A stretch of 64,000 nucleotides of DNA from Pseudomonas sp. 31-12 (GCF_003151075.1 NZ_CP029482.1:558001-622000); one strand, 5' to 3'. Numbered from the stretch's first letter, positions 1-7,902 are shown. Program-made: numbers and translations. The notes: generated by a model from the letters alone, not told the origin.

Positions 1-380
1 GGCGAAACCACTTTGATGAAACCGTCTTCGGCGCCGACTTCGATGCCCAGGCCGCCGAATTCGCCGCTGGTGCTTTCCTGCAATTCAGCGAAGTCTTCCG
101 GGCCCAGGTAGGCAGAGTGCGGATCGAGGTTGCTGAGCATGCCCTTGATGGCATTTTCCAGCAGGGTCTTGTCGTCTACCGGCTCGACATAGGCTGCCTT
201 GATCCGATCCATGACCTCGGCAAAGGTGCGCAACTCTTCCAGAGGCAACGGCGCCTTGGTGGTCGCAGCAGTGCCCGCAGGCGCGACAGCCGGGGCAGGT
301 TGAGCGGCGAACGCCAGAGGCGCGCCGATCACCAGGGCGATCGTCAGAGCCAGCGAGGTAAGGCGGGACAAATGCAGCAT
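1..380 (-). CDS. ctpA: Carboxy-terminal processing protease, S41 family (N-terminal part)
   Basis: The visible 126 residues are the N-terminus of a periplasmic C-terminal processing serine protease; the rest lies beyond the window edge. A signal peptide (about residues 1-25, ending AFA) is followed by a Pro/Ala-rich linker. Then comes the S41 N-terminal region (LEELRTFAEVMDRIKAAYVE, then NLDPHSAYLGPEDF) and the start of the PDZ domain (GEFGGLGIEVG). The ATG at 380 follows an AGGAG ribosome-binding site. It lies 34 bp downstream of envC on the same strand, so gpmI, envC and ctpA may be cotranscribed. The Ser/Lys catalytic dyad is outside the window. Confidence 0.9.
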   Translation of the reverse strand, partial: MLHLSRLTSLALTIALVIGAPLAFAAQPAPAVAPAGTAATTKAPLPLEELRTFAEVMDRIKAAYVEPVDDKTLLENAIKGMLSNLDPHSAYLGPEDFAELQESTSGEFGGLGIEVGAEDGFIKVVS

Positions 381-414
381 GTCGAACGAACTCCTAATGT
401 AGGTGACTCAACGC

Positions 415-1707
415 CTATCCTTGCGCGCGGCACCATTGCGCCGGATCACTCGGGTGACCCTGCTGACGAATAGCGAAATACAGCGCTGGTGTGTCCTGCC
501 CGCCACTGTTACCGACAGTGGAGATGGATTCACCGGCTTTTACTACGTCACCCGCAGACTTGAGTAGCGTCTGGTTGTGACCATAAAGACTCAAAAAGCC
601 GTTGCCGTGGTCGAGAATCACCAGCAGTCCGGCGCCGCGCAGCCAGTCGGCGAACACCACGCGACCGCCATGCACGGCGTGCACCTGGCTGCCGGCGGAA
701 GCGCTGATCATCACGCCGTCCCACTTGGTGCGGGCATCGTCGCCACGGGATTCACCGAAGCGCGCAAGCAGTCGACCATCAACGGGCCACGGAAGTTTTC
801 CCCGGCTTGAAGCAAAAGGGCCGCCAAAGGTTTCGCCTGAACTGGAAACCAATGCGCCCGGTGTCGATTTGACCGGTTTGCGTGGGGCGTCAGTGGCGTT
901 TGCCTGTTCCTGAGCCTCACGTAAACGCTTTTTTTCGGCTTCCTGCTGGGCGATGAGCGCTTTTTGGCGCGCTTCTTCCGCCTCTCGAGCCTGGCGGGCC
1001 AGGGTTTCTTCGATGGTTTTAAGGACTTTAGACAGGTCTGCCTGATCCTGCTCGCGGGCGGCCAGCTTCTGATCGCGCGCCTTCACGTCGTCGCTCAGCT
1101 TGGCCAGGACTTGCTGGCGCTCCTTGCGAACCTTTTCGAGTTCGTCGCGCTGGCTGTCGAGACTGCTCTTCTGCACCAGCAATTGCGCCTGCTGCAAGGC
1201 GATGTCTTTTTCGACGTTGGCCAGTTGGCGCAAGGTTTCGTTGAAATTCTTCAGCTGCTCCAGGCGGGCCTGGCTCAGGTAGTCGTAATAGGTGAGGGTG
1301 CGGGCGAATTTTTCCGGATTCTGCTGGTTCAGCAACAGCTTCAAGTACTCCTGACGGCCGTTCTGATAGGCCGCACGGGCCTGAATGGCGATCAGTCGTT
1401 GCTGTTCAGTGCGCGCGCTCTGGAGTTTTTTTTTCTCACCATCGAGTCGCTGCAGCTCGGATTCGCTTTTCTTCAGCTCTTTTTGCAGGGCTTCGACCTG
1501 CTTCTCGAGCTTGCCCATCTCGGTCTCGGTGCCCTTGAGGTCTTTCTGCACACCGGATTTTTCTTCCTGGAGCTTGCCCAGCAGCTTTTTCAGCTCGGCA
1601 ATGTCCTGACGCGTGGCGTCCAACTGTTGTTGGGTTTGCGCGCGCTCGTCAGCGAAGGCCGGTTGGAGCAGGCAAGTCAGAGCAAGGGCTATCAGGACGC
1701 GAAGCAT
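415..1707 (-). CDS. envC: EnvC-like murein hydrolase activator (degenerate M23/LytM domain)
   Basis: About 430 residues: signal peptide (MLRVLIALALTCLLQPAFA), a long Gln/Lys/Glu-rich coiled coil (about residues 20-270), a basic linker, and a C-terminal LytM/M23 domain (about 310-428). Zinc ligands of active M23 peptidases are missing. The HxGxD site reads KWDGVM and the terminal HxH region reads ALYFAIR. This fits EnvC proteins, which activate N-acetylmuramoyl-L-alanine amidases at the division septum and do not cut peptidoglycan themselves. An in-frame upstream start at 1815 was rejected because only the ATG at 1707 puts the signal peptide first. It lies between gpmI and ctpA. Confidence 0.85.
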   Translation of the reverse strand: MLRVLIALALTCLLQPAFADERAQTQQQLDATRQDIAELKKLLGKLQEEKSGVQKDLKGTETEMGKLEKQVEALQKELKKSESELQRLDGEKKKLQSARTEQQRLIAIQARAAYQNGRQEYLKLLLNQQNPEKFARTLTYYDYLSQARLEQLKNFNETLRQLANVEKDIALQQAQLLVQKSSLDSQRDELEKVRKERQQVLAKLSDDVKARDQKLAAREQDQADLSKVLKTIEETLARQAREAEEARQKALIAQQEAEKKRLREAQEQANATDAPRKPVKSTPGALVSSSGETFGGPFASSRGKLPWPVDGRLLARFGESRGDDARTKWDGVMISASAGSQVHAVHGGRVVFADWLRGAGLLVILDHGNGFLSLYGHNQTLLKSAGDVVKAGESISTVGNSGGQDTPALYFAIRQQGHPSDPAQWCRAQG

Positions 1708-1843
1708 AGAGGCGGGCGACACCAGGGAAAGGGACGGCCTAGTATGCCCGCCAAGCGCCGCAAAAAAAACGCCCAATTGGGGTTGTGTGATAACCGGGCT
1801 GGCAAGTGGGTGCAATTAATCTTTGAAACCACCAGAAACCACT

Positions 1844-1931
1844 GTGGGAGCGGGCTTGCCCGCGATGGTGTCCTGACATTCAACATATTAGTTGGCTGTC
1901 AGATTGCTATCGCGGGCAAGCCCGCTCCCAC
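1844..1931. repeat. Paired REP element, family A (GCGGGCTTGCCCGCG core)
   Basis: Two inverted REP copies, GTGGGAGCGGGCTTGCCCGCG and its reverse complement, flank about 45 bp. It fills most of the gpmI-envC gap (1708-1958), which contains no gene. The transcript could form a long hairpin. Confidence 0.85.
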
Positions 1932-1958
1932 AGGGTTTGCGGCTTTCGAAGAGGCTGA

Positions 1959-3488
1959 TTACACCAGAATCGACGTACCGGTCATTTCCGCCGGTTTTTC
2001 CATCCCCAGCAGCATCAGCATGGTCGGCGCCACATCCGCCAGCACGCCGCCATCGCGAACCTTGAAGTCCCGCTTGCCGACATAAATGAACGGCACCGGC
2101 TCGGTGGTGTGAGCGGTATGCGCCTGGCCAGTGGATTCATCGGACATTTGCTCGACGTTACCGTGGTCGGCAGTGATCAGCGCTTCGCCGCCCACCTTGT
2201 CCAGCGCATCGACGATGCGGCCAACGCACAGGTCCAGGCATTCAACGGCTTTCACCGCCGCATCAAACACGCCGCTGTGGCCGACCATGTCGCCGTTGGC
2301 GTAGTTGACCACGATCACGTCATAACGCTGGTTTTCGATCGCGTCTACGATGCGGTCGGTGACTTCCGGCGCGCTCATCTCAGGCTGCAAGTCATAGGTG
2401 GCGACTTTCGGCGACGGGATCAGGATGCGCTCTTCGCCCGGGAACGGTTCTTCGCGACCGCCGGAGAAGAAGAAGGTCACGTGAGCGTATTTCTCGGTTT
2501 CGGCGATGCGCAGTTGCGTCTTGCCGTTTTTCGCCAGGTAATCGCCCAGCACGTTGTCCAGGCTGCCGGCGGCGAAGGCCGATGGCGCAGGGATGCTGGC
2601 AGCGTATTGGGTCAGCATCACGAAACCGGCCAGTTTCGGCTGGCGCGCACGTTCGAACTCCTTGAAACCGTCTTCGACGAACACACGGGTCAGTTCACGG
2701 GCGCGGTCGGCGCGGAAGTTCATGAAGACCACGGCGTCGCCGTCTTCGACTTTCACCGGCTCGCCGATGGAGGTGGCTTTGACGAATTCGTCGCTCTCGC
2801 CACGCTCGTAAGCGGCTTGCAGGCCTTCCTGGGCGGTGGCGGCGTTGAATTCGCCGTTGCCGTCGACAATCAGGTTATAGGCCTGGGACACGCGGTCCCA
2901 ACGGTTGTCACGGTCCATGGCGAAGTAGCGGCCAACGATGCTGGCGATCCGGCCTTTGCCGAGGGCCTGGAAGGTCGCGTCGAGCAGTTCGATGGACGAC
3001 TGGGCACTTTTCGGCGGTGTGTCGCGACCGTCGAGGAAGGCGTGCAGGTAAATTTTTTCGGCGCCGCGCTTGTAGGCCAGTTCGGCCATGGCAACCAGGT
3101 GATCCTGGTGGCTGTGAACGCCGCCATCGGACAGCAGGCCCATGAAGTGCACGGCTTTGCCGGCAGCAACGGCTTTATCGACTGCAGCGCAGATGGTCGG
3201 GTTCTCGAAAAACTCGCCGTCGCGGATCGATTTGGTCACGCGTGTGAAGTCTTGATACACCACGCGACCGGCGCCCAGGTTCATGTGGCCGACTTCGGAG
3301 TTGCCCATCTGGCCGTCCGGCAGGCCGACGTCCATGCCGCTGCCCGAGATCAGGCCGTTCGGCACGGTGGCCCACAAACGGTCCAGTACGGGCTTCTTCG
3401 CCGCAAACACGGCGTTGGATTCAGGGCTCTCACTGTGACCGAAGCCGTCGAGAATAATCAGGACCAAAGGTTTAGGCGTGGTAGTCAT
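1959..3488 (-). CDS. gpmI: 2,3-bisphosphoglycerate-independent phosphoglycerate mutase
   Basis: This 509-residue enzyme interconverts 3- and 2-phosphoglycerate in glycolysis and gluconeogenesis, using two Mn ions and a phosphoserine intermediate. The N-terminal metal motif LIILDGFG, the nucleophile Ser64 within [11 protein letters not shown], and the C-terminal metal ligands in [11 protein letters not shown] and [11 protein letters not shown] are all visible. The length is typical of the family. The ATG at 3488 is chosen; a GTG three codons upstream is possible. It is divergent from the rhodanese-like gene. Confidence 0.95.
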   Translation of the reverse strand: MTTTPKPLVLIILDGFGHSESPESNAVFAAKKPVLDRLWATVPNGLISGSGMDVGLPDGQMGNSEVGHMNLGAGRVVYQDFTRVTKSIRDGEFFENPTICAAVDKAVAAGKAVHFMGLLSDGGVHSHQDHLVAMAELAYKRGAEKIYLHAFLDGRDTPPKSAQSSIELLDATFQALGKGRIASIVGRYFAMDRDNRWDRVSQAYNLIVDGNGEFNAATAQEGLQAAYERGESDEFVKATSIGEPVKVEDGDAVVFMNFRADRARELTRVFVEDGFKEFERARQPKLAGFVMLTQYAASIPAPSAFAAGSLDNVLGDYLAKNGKTQLRIAETEKYAHVTFFFSGGREEPFPGEERILIPSPKVATYDLQPEMSAPEVTDRIVDAIENQRYDVIVVNYANGDMVGHSGVFDAAVKAVECLDLCVGRIVDALDKVGGEALITADHGNVEQMSDESTGQAHTAHTTEPVPFIYVGKRDFKVRDGGVLADVAPTMLMLLGMEKPAEMTGTSILV

Positions 3489-3580
3489 GGATTCCACTCG
3501 TGGCTGAATTAAAAGAGGGCGATGGAAAAGGGAGTGGCAGTTTAAAGCGAAGTTCCTGCGCCGTCACCGCCGGACGGGGT

Positions 3581-3608
3581 TTGGCCCACCATAGTGGCTG
3601 TGTATACT
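3581..3608 (+). promoter_or_regulatory. Candidate sigma-70 promoter of the yibN-like/grxC/secB unit
   Basis: TTGGCC (3581-3586) and TATACT (3603-3608) are separated by 16 bp, with the start codon 34 bp downstream. The -10 matches five of six consensus positions and the -35 four of six. Confidence 0.5.
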
Positions 3609-3641
3609 GGCCGACATTTTAACGCCCTGGAACCTCCTTCG

Positions 3642-4055
3642 ATGGTTGCTAACCTGATTCAATTCGCCACTAACCACTATCTGCTCGTCGGTATCTTCGT
3701 CGTACTGCTGGCGTTGCTGATCGCTTATCAGATGCAAGGCGGCGGCCGCAGCCTGAGCACCGGTGAACTGACCGGGCTGGTCAACAAGGACGCGGGCGTT
3801 GTGATCGACATTCGTCCGGTCAAGGATTTCGCCGCCGGTCACATTGTTGGCGCGGTGAACATTCCTCACGACAAACTGACCGCTCGCGTCGGCGAACTGG
3901 AAAAGCACAAGGCCAAGACCATCATCCTGGTCGATGCCATGGGCCAGACTGCCGGCACCCATGCCCGCGAGCTGATGAAGTCCGGCTTCACCGCCGCCAA
4001 GCTCTCCGGCGGTATTTCCAGCTGGAAAGGCGACAACCTGCCGCTGGTGAAGTGA
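3642..4055 (+). CDS. Membrane-anchored rhodanese-like protein (YibN family), no catalytic cysteine
   Basis: 137 residues: one N-terminal membrane segment (about 12-33, HYLLVGIFVVLLALLIAYQM) and a cytoplasmic rhodanese-like domain (about 40-137, with VVIDIRPVKDFAAGHI and the C-terminal GGISSWKGDNLPLV). The active-site loop reads VDAMGQTAG, so the usual cysteine is absent and sulfurtransferase activity is unlikely. E. coli YibN also sits directly upstream of grxC and secB, and this conserved linkage suggests a role in protein export or redox. The ATG at 3642 puts the membrane segment near the N-terminus; an upstream ATG at 3594 precedes the likely transcription start. Confidence 0.85.
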   Translation: MVANLIQFATNHYLLVGIFVVLLALLIAYQMQGGGRSLSTGELTGLVNKDAGVVIDIRPVKDFAAGHIVGAVNIPHDKLTARVGELEKHKAKTIILVDAMGQTAGTHARELMKSGFTAAKLSGGISSWKGDNLPLVK

Positions 4056-4056
4056 T

Positions 4057-4311
4057 ATGAGCAACGTCGTCGTCTATTCCAGCGATTACTGCCCTTACTG
4101 TTCGCGAGCCAAATACCTGCTCGAGAACAAAGGCGTGGCCTTCGAAGAGATCAAGGTCGATGGCAAGCCGCAGGTGCGCGCCGCCATGGCCCAGAAGGCC
4201 GGACGTACGTCCGTGCCGCAGATCTGGATCGGCGAGCGCCACATTGGTGGCTGTGATGATTTGTTTGCCCTTGAGCGCGCCGGCAAGCTCGACGCCATGC
4301 TCAAGGCCTGA
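4057..4311 (+). CDS. grxC: Glutaredoxin 3
   Basis: 84 residues with the dithiol active site CPYC near the N-terminus ([15 protein letters not shown]) and the glutathione-binding TSVPQIWIG and GGCDDL motifs. It reduces protein disulfides and glutathione mixed disulfides in the cytoplasm. It starts one base after the upstream stop codon, so translational coupling with the rhodanese-like gene is likely. secB follows 41 bp downstream. Confidence 0.95.
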   Translation: MSNVVVYSSDYCPYCSRAKYLLENKGVAFEEIKVDGKPQVRAAMAQKAGRTSVPQIWIGERHIGGCDDLFALERAGKLDAMLKA

Positions 4312-4352
4312 ACGCCTTCCCTATAAGACCCCAAGATCAGAAAGGATCTGAG

Positions 4353-4838
4353 ATGACTGACCAACAGAACACTGCAGCTAGCGAAGAAGAAACCGCACCG
4401 CAATTCTCCTTGCAGCGCATCTACGTACGTGACTTGTCGTTCGAAGCCCCGAAAAGCCCGGCGATCTTCCGCCAGCAGTGGGAACCGAGCGTCGGTCTGG
4501 ATCTGAATACCCGTCAAAAGGCCCTGGAAGGCGACTTCCACGAAGTCGTGCTGACCCTGTCCGTGACCGTGAAAAACGGTGACGAAGTGGCGTTCATCGC
4601 TGAAGTGCAACAGGCCGGCATCTTCCTGATCAAGAACCTGGACGACGCTTCGATGAGCCACACCCTCGGCGCGTTCTGCCCGAACATCCTGTTCCCGTAC
4701 GCTCGCGAAACCCTGGACAGCCTGGTGACCCGCGGTTCGTTCCCGGCCCTGATGCTGGCTCCGGTGAACTTCGACGCGCTGTACGCACAAGAGCTGCAAC
4801 GCATGCAAGCGGCTGGCGAGACTCCTACCGTTCAGTAA
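4353..4838 (+). CDS. secB: Protein-export chaperone SecB
   Basis: 161 residues. SecB is a cytoplasmic homotetramer that holds preproteins unfolded and delivers them to SecA. Family features seen are [17 protein letters not shown] near the N-terminus, an acidic N-terminal tail (SEEETAPQ), and the central segment [23 protein letters not shown]. Length is normal. It is the last gene of the yibN-like/grxC/secB unit and is followed by a REP pair that separates it from the convergent trmL. Confidence 0.95.
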   Translation: MTDQQNTAASEEETAPQFSLQRIYVRDLSFEAPKSPAIFRQQWEPSVGLDLNTRQKALEGDFHEVVLTLSVTVKNGDEVAFIAEVQQAGIFLIKNLDDASMSHTLGAFCPNILFPYARETLDSLVTRGSFPALMLAPVNFDALYAQELQRMQAAGETPTVQ

Positions 4839-4852
4839 GCGTCGCTGCTGAA

Positions 4853-4917
4853 AATCGCGGGCAAGCCCGCTCCCACAGGATTGTGCAAAACCTGTGGGGG
4901 CGGGCTTGCCCGCGATT
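4853..4917. repeat. Paired REP element, family A
   Basis: AATCGCGGGCAAGCCCGCTC and its inverted partner enclose a short spacer. It lies between the convergent ends of secB and trmL and could terminate or stabilise both transcripts. Confidence 0.85.
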
Positions 4918-4946
4918 GTTTCTGTCAGGCGAAAATGATTGTCGAG

Positions 4947-5402
4947 TTACTTGAACCCGAGCTGGCGCCAGCCTTCGTAGACGGCGACCGCCACGGTGTT
5001 CGATAGGTTCAGGCTGCGGCAGCCTTCACGCATCGGCAAGCGCAGGCGTTGTTCGCCGGGCAGTGCATCGAGCACTTCGGCCGGCAAACCACGGCTTTCC
5101 GGGCCGAACAGGAACGCGTCGCCCTCGGCAAAACTGGCATCGTGGAACGGCCGTGAGCCTTTGGTTGTGAAGGCGAACAGCCGTGGATGACCGAGGCTTT
5201 CCAGGCAACTGGCGAGGTCCGCGTGGCGTTGCAGGGTGGCATACTCGTGGTAGTCGAGGCCGGCCCGGCGCAGGCGCTTGTCGTCCATCTCGAAGCCCAG
5301 CGGTTCGATCAAATGCAGGTGGCAGCCACTGTTGGCGCACAGCCTGATAACGTTGCCGGTATTCGGCGGAATTTCTGGTTGGAAAAGGATGACGTGAAAC
5401 AT
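4947..5402 (-). CDS. trmL: tRNA (cytidine/uridine-34 2'-O)-methyltransferase
   Basis: 151 residues, a SPOUT methyltransferase that modifies the wobble base of tRNA-Leu isoacceptors using S-adenosylmethionine. Family landmarks are the N-terminal MFHVILFQPEIPPNTGN, FGPESRGLP (SAM-binding knot) and the C-terminal SLNLSNTVAVAVYE. The reading frame stays open far upstream, to 6098, but that stretch covers a noncoding repeat region. The ATG at 5402 has a GGAG ribosome-binding site and gives the normal family length. Its start codon overlaps that of the divergent gene on the other strand. Confidence 0.95.
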   Translation of the reverse strand: MFHVILFQPEIPPNTGNVIRLCANSGCHLHLIEPLGFEMDDKRLRRAGLDYHEYATLQRHADLASCLESLGHPRLFAFTTKGSRPFHDASFAEGDAFLFGPESRGLPAEVLDALPGEQRLRLPMREGCRSLNLSNTVAVAVYEGWRQLGFK

Positions 5403-5841
5403 GCACGGCTCCGAAGGTAAAGATGAGCGGCATTCTACGCCGCCCATCGATCCACGTTCGAAACTATTACCTCGGGTCATGGGGTCGCTGGCGATTGTCG
5501 GACTGATGGTGGGGCTGATGATCGGCCGCCTGACCACGCCTGACCCCAGCGAATTGCAACAGGTCGAGGTGACGGACGATGGGCTGGTGGTGTGGTTCAA
5601 CAACGAACCCAAGGCCCACGGCGAGTTTGTCGACGGCAGCCTCGCGTTGCTGTTCGAGGCGCAAGGCAAGGCGCAGAAAGGCCAGCTCAAACTCAACGAC
5701 AAGGTCGTGAACTGGCGGACGCGCTTGAGTGACGGAGGGTTGTTGCTGACGGTAGTGGCGGCCCGGCCATTGCAGGGCGAGTGGACCGGTAGCGAGGTCG
5801 ATGACCGCTGGCGGCTGGAGATCCATCTCCGGGAGCAATAA
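5401..5841 (+). CDS. Small membrane-anchored protein of unknown function (PA5126-like position)
   Basis: 146 residues: a polar N-terminus of about 26 residues, one membrane segment (about 27-43, MGSLAIVGLMVGLMIG), and a predicted periplasmic beta-rich domain (VEVTDDGLVVWFNNEP, GQLKLNDKVVNWRTRL). I do not recognise a domain. The ATG at 5401 has an AAGGA site 11 bp upstream, and the region before the membrane segment looks coding; an internal ATG at 5479 is the alternative. Its position beside trmL and the nrsZ/ntrC region matches the P. aeruginosa gene order as I recall it. Confidence 0.65.
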   Translation: MHGSEGKDERHSTPPIDPRSKLLPRVMGSLAIVGLMVGLMIGRLTTPDPSELQQVEVTDDGLVVWFNNEPKAHGEFVDGSLALLFEAQGKAQKGQLKLNDKVVNWRTRLSDGGLLLTVVAARPLQGEWTGSEVDDRWRLEIHLREQ

Positions 5842-6061
5842 AAGAGGGAATCCCCGGCCTGCCTGTACCAAGGTCCCCAAAACGGCAGGGCTCGCGCATG
5901 GCGTCGAGCCCGGTGTAAAGAAGGAACCCCTGACCTGCCTGTATCAAGGGCCCCAAAACTGGGGGCTCGTCGCTTATGCGGTGTGAGCCCGATGTAAAGA
6001 GGGGAATCCCCGGCCTGCCTGTACCAAGGTCCCCGAAACCGGGTAGTGAACTGAATCACTG
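5840..6061 (-). ncRNA. nrsZ: NrsZ-like nitrogen-regulated small RNA (three tandem modules)
   Basis: Three imperfect copies of a module of 76-80 nt are arranged head to tail; the shared segment begins near 5861, 5937 and 6017 on the plus strand (GCCTGTACCAAGG). On the minus strand each module reads TTTTGGGGACCTTGGTACAG, then GGCAGG, then GGGGATTCC, with GGGCTC/GAGCCC stems between modules. The last module ends in a GGGGA/TTCCC hairpin followed by CTCTTTTATT, a plausible terminator. A near-consensus sigma-54 promoter (6072-6087) predicts a start at about 6061, so the RNA would be about 220 nt. P. aeruginosa NrsZ lies at the same place beside ntrC, is NtrC/RpoN-dependent, about 226 nt long, and is processed into three similar pieces. 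Identity is inferred from position, architecture and promoter, not from an alignment. Confidence 0.75.
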
Positions 6062-6071
6062 AATGGACTAT

Positions 6072-6087
6072 TGCAGGGGGCGTGCCA
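6072..6087 (-). promoter_or_regulatory. Sigma-54 promoter of the NrsZ-like RNA
   Basis: On the minus strand the sequence reads TGGCACGCCCCCTGCA, one mismatch from the consensus TGGCACGN4TTGCA. The GG and GC are 12 bp apart as required for -24/-12 elements. The predicted start is near 6061, just ahead of the first tandem module. Confidence 0.75.
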
Positions 6088-6126
6088 GGTTTTAACAAGT
6101 TGAAACAGAATGTCGCGCTGAAACGT

Positions 6127-6161
6127 CGAAAGCCCCGTATTCCGCGGCTTTCGTGTTTTTT
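6127..6161 (+). terminator. Rho-independent terminator, plus strand
   Basis: CGAAAGCC (6127-6134) pairs with GGCTTTCG (6146-6153), followed by TGTTTTTT. It would end transcription arriving from the small membrane-protein gene, after that transcript has crossed the NrsZ-like gene in antisense. Confidence 0.7.
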
Positions 6162-6228
6162 CGATAGGGGTTCGATTGCGAACTCAGGCGGGATTTCGGA
6201 TCTGTTGCCGTGCGCGATTGCGGTTCAC

Positions 6229-6265
6229 GGTGCATTGCGGCGGTGCACAGAGGGCTTGCGGTGCA
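6229..6265 (-). promoter_or_regulatory. Candidate NtrC enhancer sites upstream of the NrsZ-like RNA
   Basis: Three GGTGCA half-sites (6229-6234, 6242-6247, 6260-6265). The middle one forms TGCATTGCGGCGGTGCA (6231-6247), close to the NtrC palindrome TGCACC-N5-GGTGCA. They lie about 170-200 bp upstream of the predicted sigma-54 start, a normal enhancer distance. Confidence 0.5.
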
Positions 6266-6290
6266 TTCTTAATGGGGACTAATCCTTGAA

Positions 6291-6457
6291 TCGACCCCTC
6301 ACCCTAACCCTCTCCCGGAGGGAGAGGGGACTGACCGAGTGGTTTGATCGAAGTGCTGCGACCTGAGACATCGAGCCGAACTCTGGATTTGAAAGTTGTC
6401 GAGATCGGCTCCCTTTCCCCTCTCCCCTCTGGGGAGAGGGCTGGGGTGGTTCTCAGG
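6291..6457. repeat. MITE-like inverted-repeat element, copy 1
   Basis: About 167 bp, beginning TCGACCCCTCACCCTAACCC and ending GGGGAGAGGGCTGGGGTGG. The terminal arms are inverted repeats of about 22 bp. A second copy lies at 15913-16085; copy 1 lacks seven bases (GAGGGGT) near its right end. No coding capacity. It occupies the space just downstream of ntrC. Confidence 0.75.
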
Positions 6458-6465
6458 TCTGCCGA

Positions 6466-7902
6466 TTAACCCTCTTCCCCCTCATCATCATCCCCACCAT
6501 CAACCTTCATCCCCAATTCCTTGATCTTGCGCGTCAGGGTATTACGCCCCCAACCCAGCAAAACCGCAGCATCCCGACGCCGTCCGGCGGTGTGTTTGAG
6601 TGCGGTCTCGATCATGATCCGTTCGAACGCCGGCACGGCGCTGTCGAGCAGGCTCGACTGGCCGCGAGCCAACGCCTGGTCAGCCCACTGACGCAGCGCC
6701 TGCTCCCAGTTGGTCACCGGCGCCGAATCCTGCGGCAGGCTCAACAGCTCCGGCGGCAGGTCGCTGATGTGCACTTCGCGACCCGAAGCCATCACCGTGA
6801 TCCAGCGGCAGGTGTTCTCCAGCTGACGCACGTTGCCGCCCCACGGCAGGTTCTTCAGGTATTCCTCGGTTTCGCTTTTCAGCAGCTTCGGCTCCACCGC
6901 CAGTTCTTGCGCAGCGCGGCTGAGGAAGTGCTTGGCCAGGGTCGGGATGTCTTCGCGACGGTCCGACAGCCGTGGGATGTGGATGCGGATCACGTTGAGG
7001 CGGTGGAACAAGTCCTCACGGAATTTCCCGGCATGCACCAGGGTTTCCAGGTTCTGGTGAGTCGCGGCGATGATCCGTACATCGACCTTCACCGGCGTAT
7101 GACCGCCGACGCGGTAGAACTCGCCGTCGGCCAGTACGCGCAGCAAACGCGTCTGGGTGTCCGCCGGCATGTCGCCGATTTCGTCGAGGAACAGCGTGCC
7201 ACCGTCCGCCTGCTCAAAGCGCCCGCGACGCAGGTTGGCCGCGCCGGTGAATGCACCTTTCTCATGGCCGAACAACTCGGATTCCATCAGGTCTTTCGGG
7301 ATCGCCGCCATGTTCAGCGCGATGAACGGCGACGCCGCCCGTGGACTGTGACGGTGCAGGGCGTGGGCTACCAATTCTTTACCGGTACCGGATTCGCCGT
7401 TGATCAGCACGGTGATGTTGGAGTGGCTCAAGCGCCCGATGGCGCGAAACACTTCCTGCATCGCTGGCGCTTCGCCGATGATTTCCGGGGTGCGGGTCAG
7501 GGCGACCGGGACTTCCAGGCCTTGTTGTTCCTGAGCATGCTGGTTCGCACGCTTGACCAGCGACACTGCTTCGTCGACGTCGAACGGTTTTGGCAGGTAC
7601 TCAAACGCGCCGCCCTGATAGGACGCGACAGCGCTGTCCAGATCGGAGTGCGCAGTCATGATGATCACTGGCAACCGTGGGTGTTGCTCGCGAATCCGCG
7701 CCAGAAGGTCCAGGCCACTGGCACCCGGCATGCGGATGTCGGAGATGATCACATCCGGCTGCTGGCGCGCCAGGCGGCTCATCACGCCATCGGCGCTATC
7801 GAAGCTTTGCGTGGTCATGCCTTCTTGCTGCAAGGCTTTTTCCAGGACCCAACGGATAGAACGGTCGTCATCGACGATCCACACGGTTTCACTACGGCTC
7901 AT
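6466..7902 (-). CDS. ntrC: Nitrogen regulation response regulator NtrC
   Basis: 478 residues. Receiver domain (1-120, phospho-acceptor Asp in VIISDIRMPG), AAA+ sigma-54 activator domain (about 140-370: Walker A GESGTGKE, GAFTGA loop contacting sigma-54, Walker B GTLFLDEIGD), and a Fis-type helix-turn-helix (RRRDAAVLLGWGRNTLTRKI). When phosphorylated by NtrB under nitrogen limitation it activates RpoN-dependent genes, here probably glnA and the NrsZ-like RNA. Its start overlaps the ntrB stop by 4 bp. Confidence 0.97.
   Translation of the reverse strand: MSRSETVWIVDDDRSIRWVLEKALQQEGMTTQSFDSADGVMSRLARQQPDVIISDIRMPGASGLDLLARIREQHPRLPVIIMTAHSDLDSAVASYQGGAFEYLPKPFDVDEAVSLVKRANQHAQEQQGLEVPVALTRTPEIIGEAPAMQEVFRAIGRLSHSNITVLINGESGTGKELVAHALHRHSPRAASPFIALNMAAIPKDLMESELFGHEKGAFTGAANLRRGRFEQADGGTLFLDEIGDMPADTQTRLLRVLADGEFYRVGGHTPVKVDVRIIAATHQNLETLVHAGKFREDLFHRLNVIRIHIPRLSDRREDIPTLAKHFLSRAAQELAVEPKLLKSETEEYLKNLPWGGNVRQLENTCRWITVMASGREVHISDLPPELLSLPQDSAPVTNWEQALRQWADQALARGQSSLLDSAVPAFERIMIETALKHTAGRRRDAAVLLGWGRNTLTRKIKELGMKVDGGDDDEGEEG

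Noticed and set aside
2109..3512. 467-residue open frame antisense to gpmI
   Set aside because: Complement of a strongly recognisable enzyme gene; GC-rich third positions create long antisense frames. Product is low-complexity with no domain.
5403..6098. Upstream extension of trmL to a 383-residue protein with internal repeats
   Set aside because: The repeats are the translated NrsZ-like modules and noncoding DNA; TrmL proteins start at the ATG at 5402.
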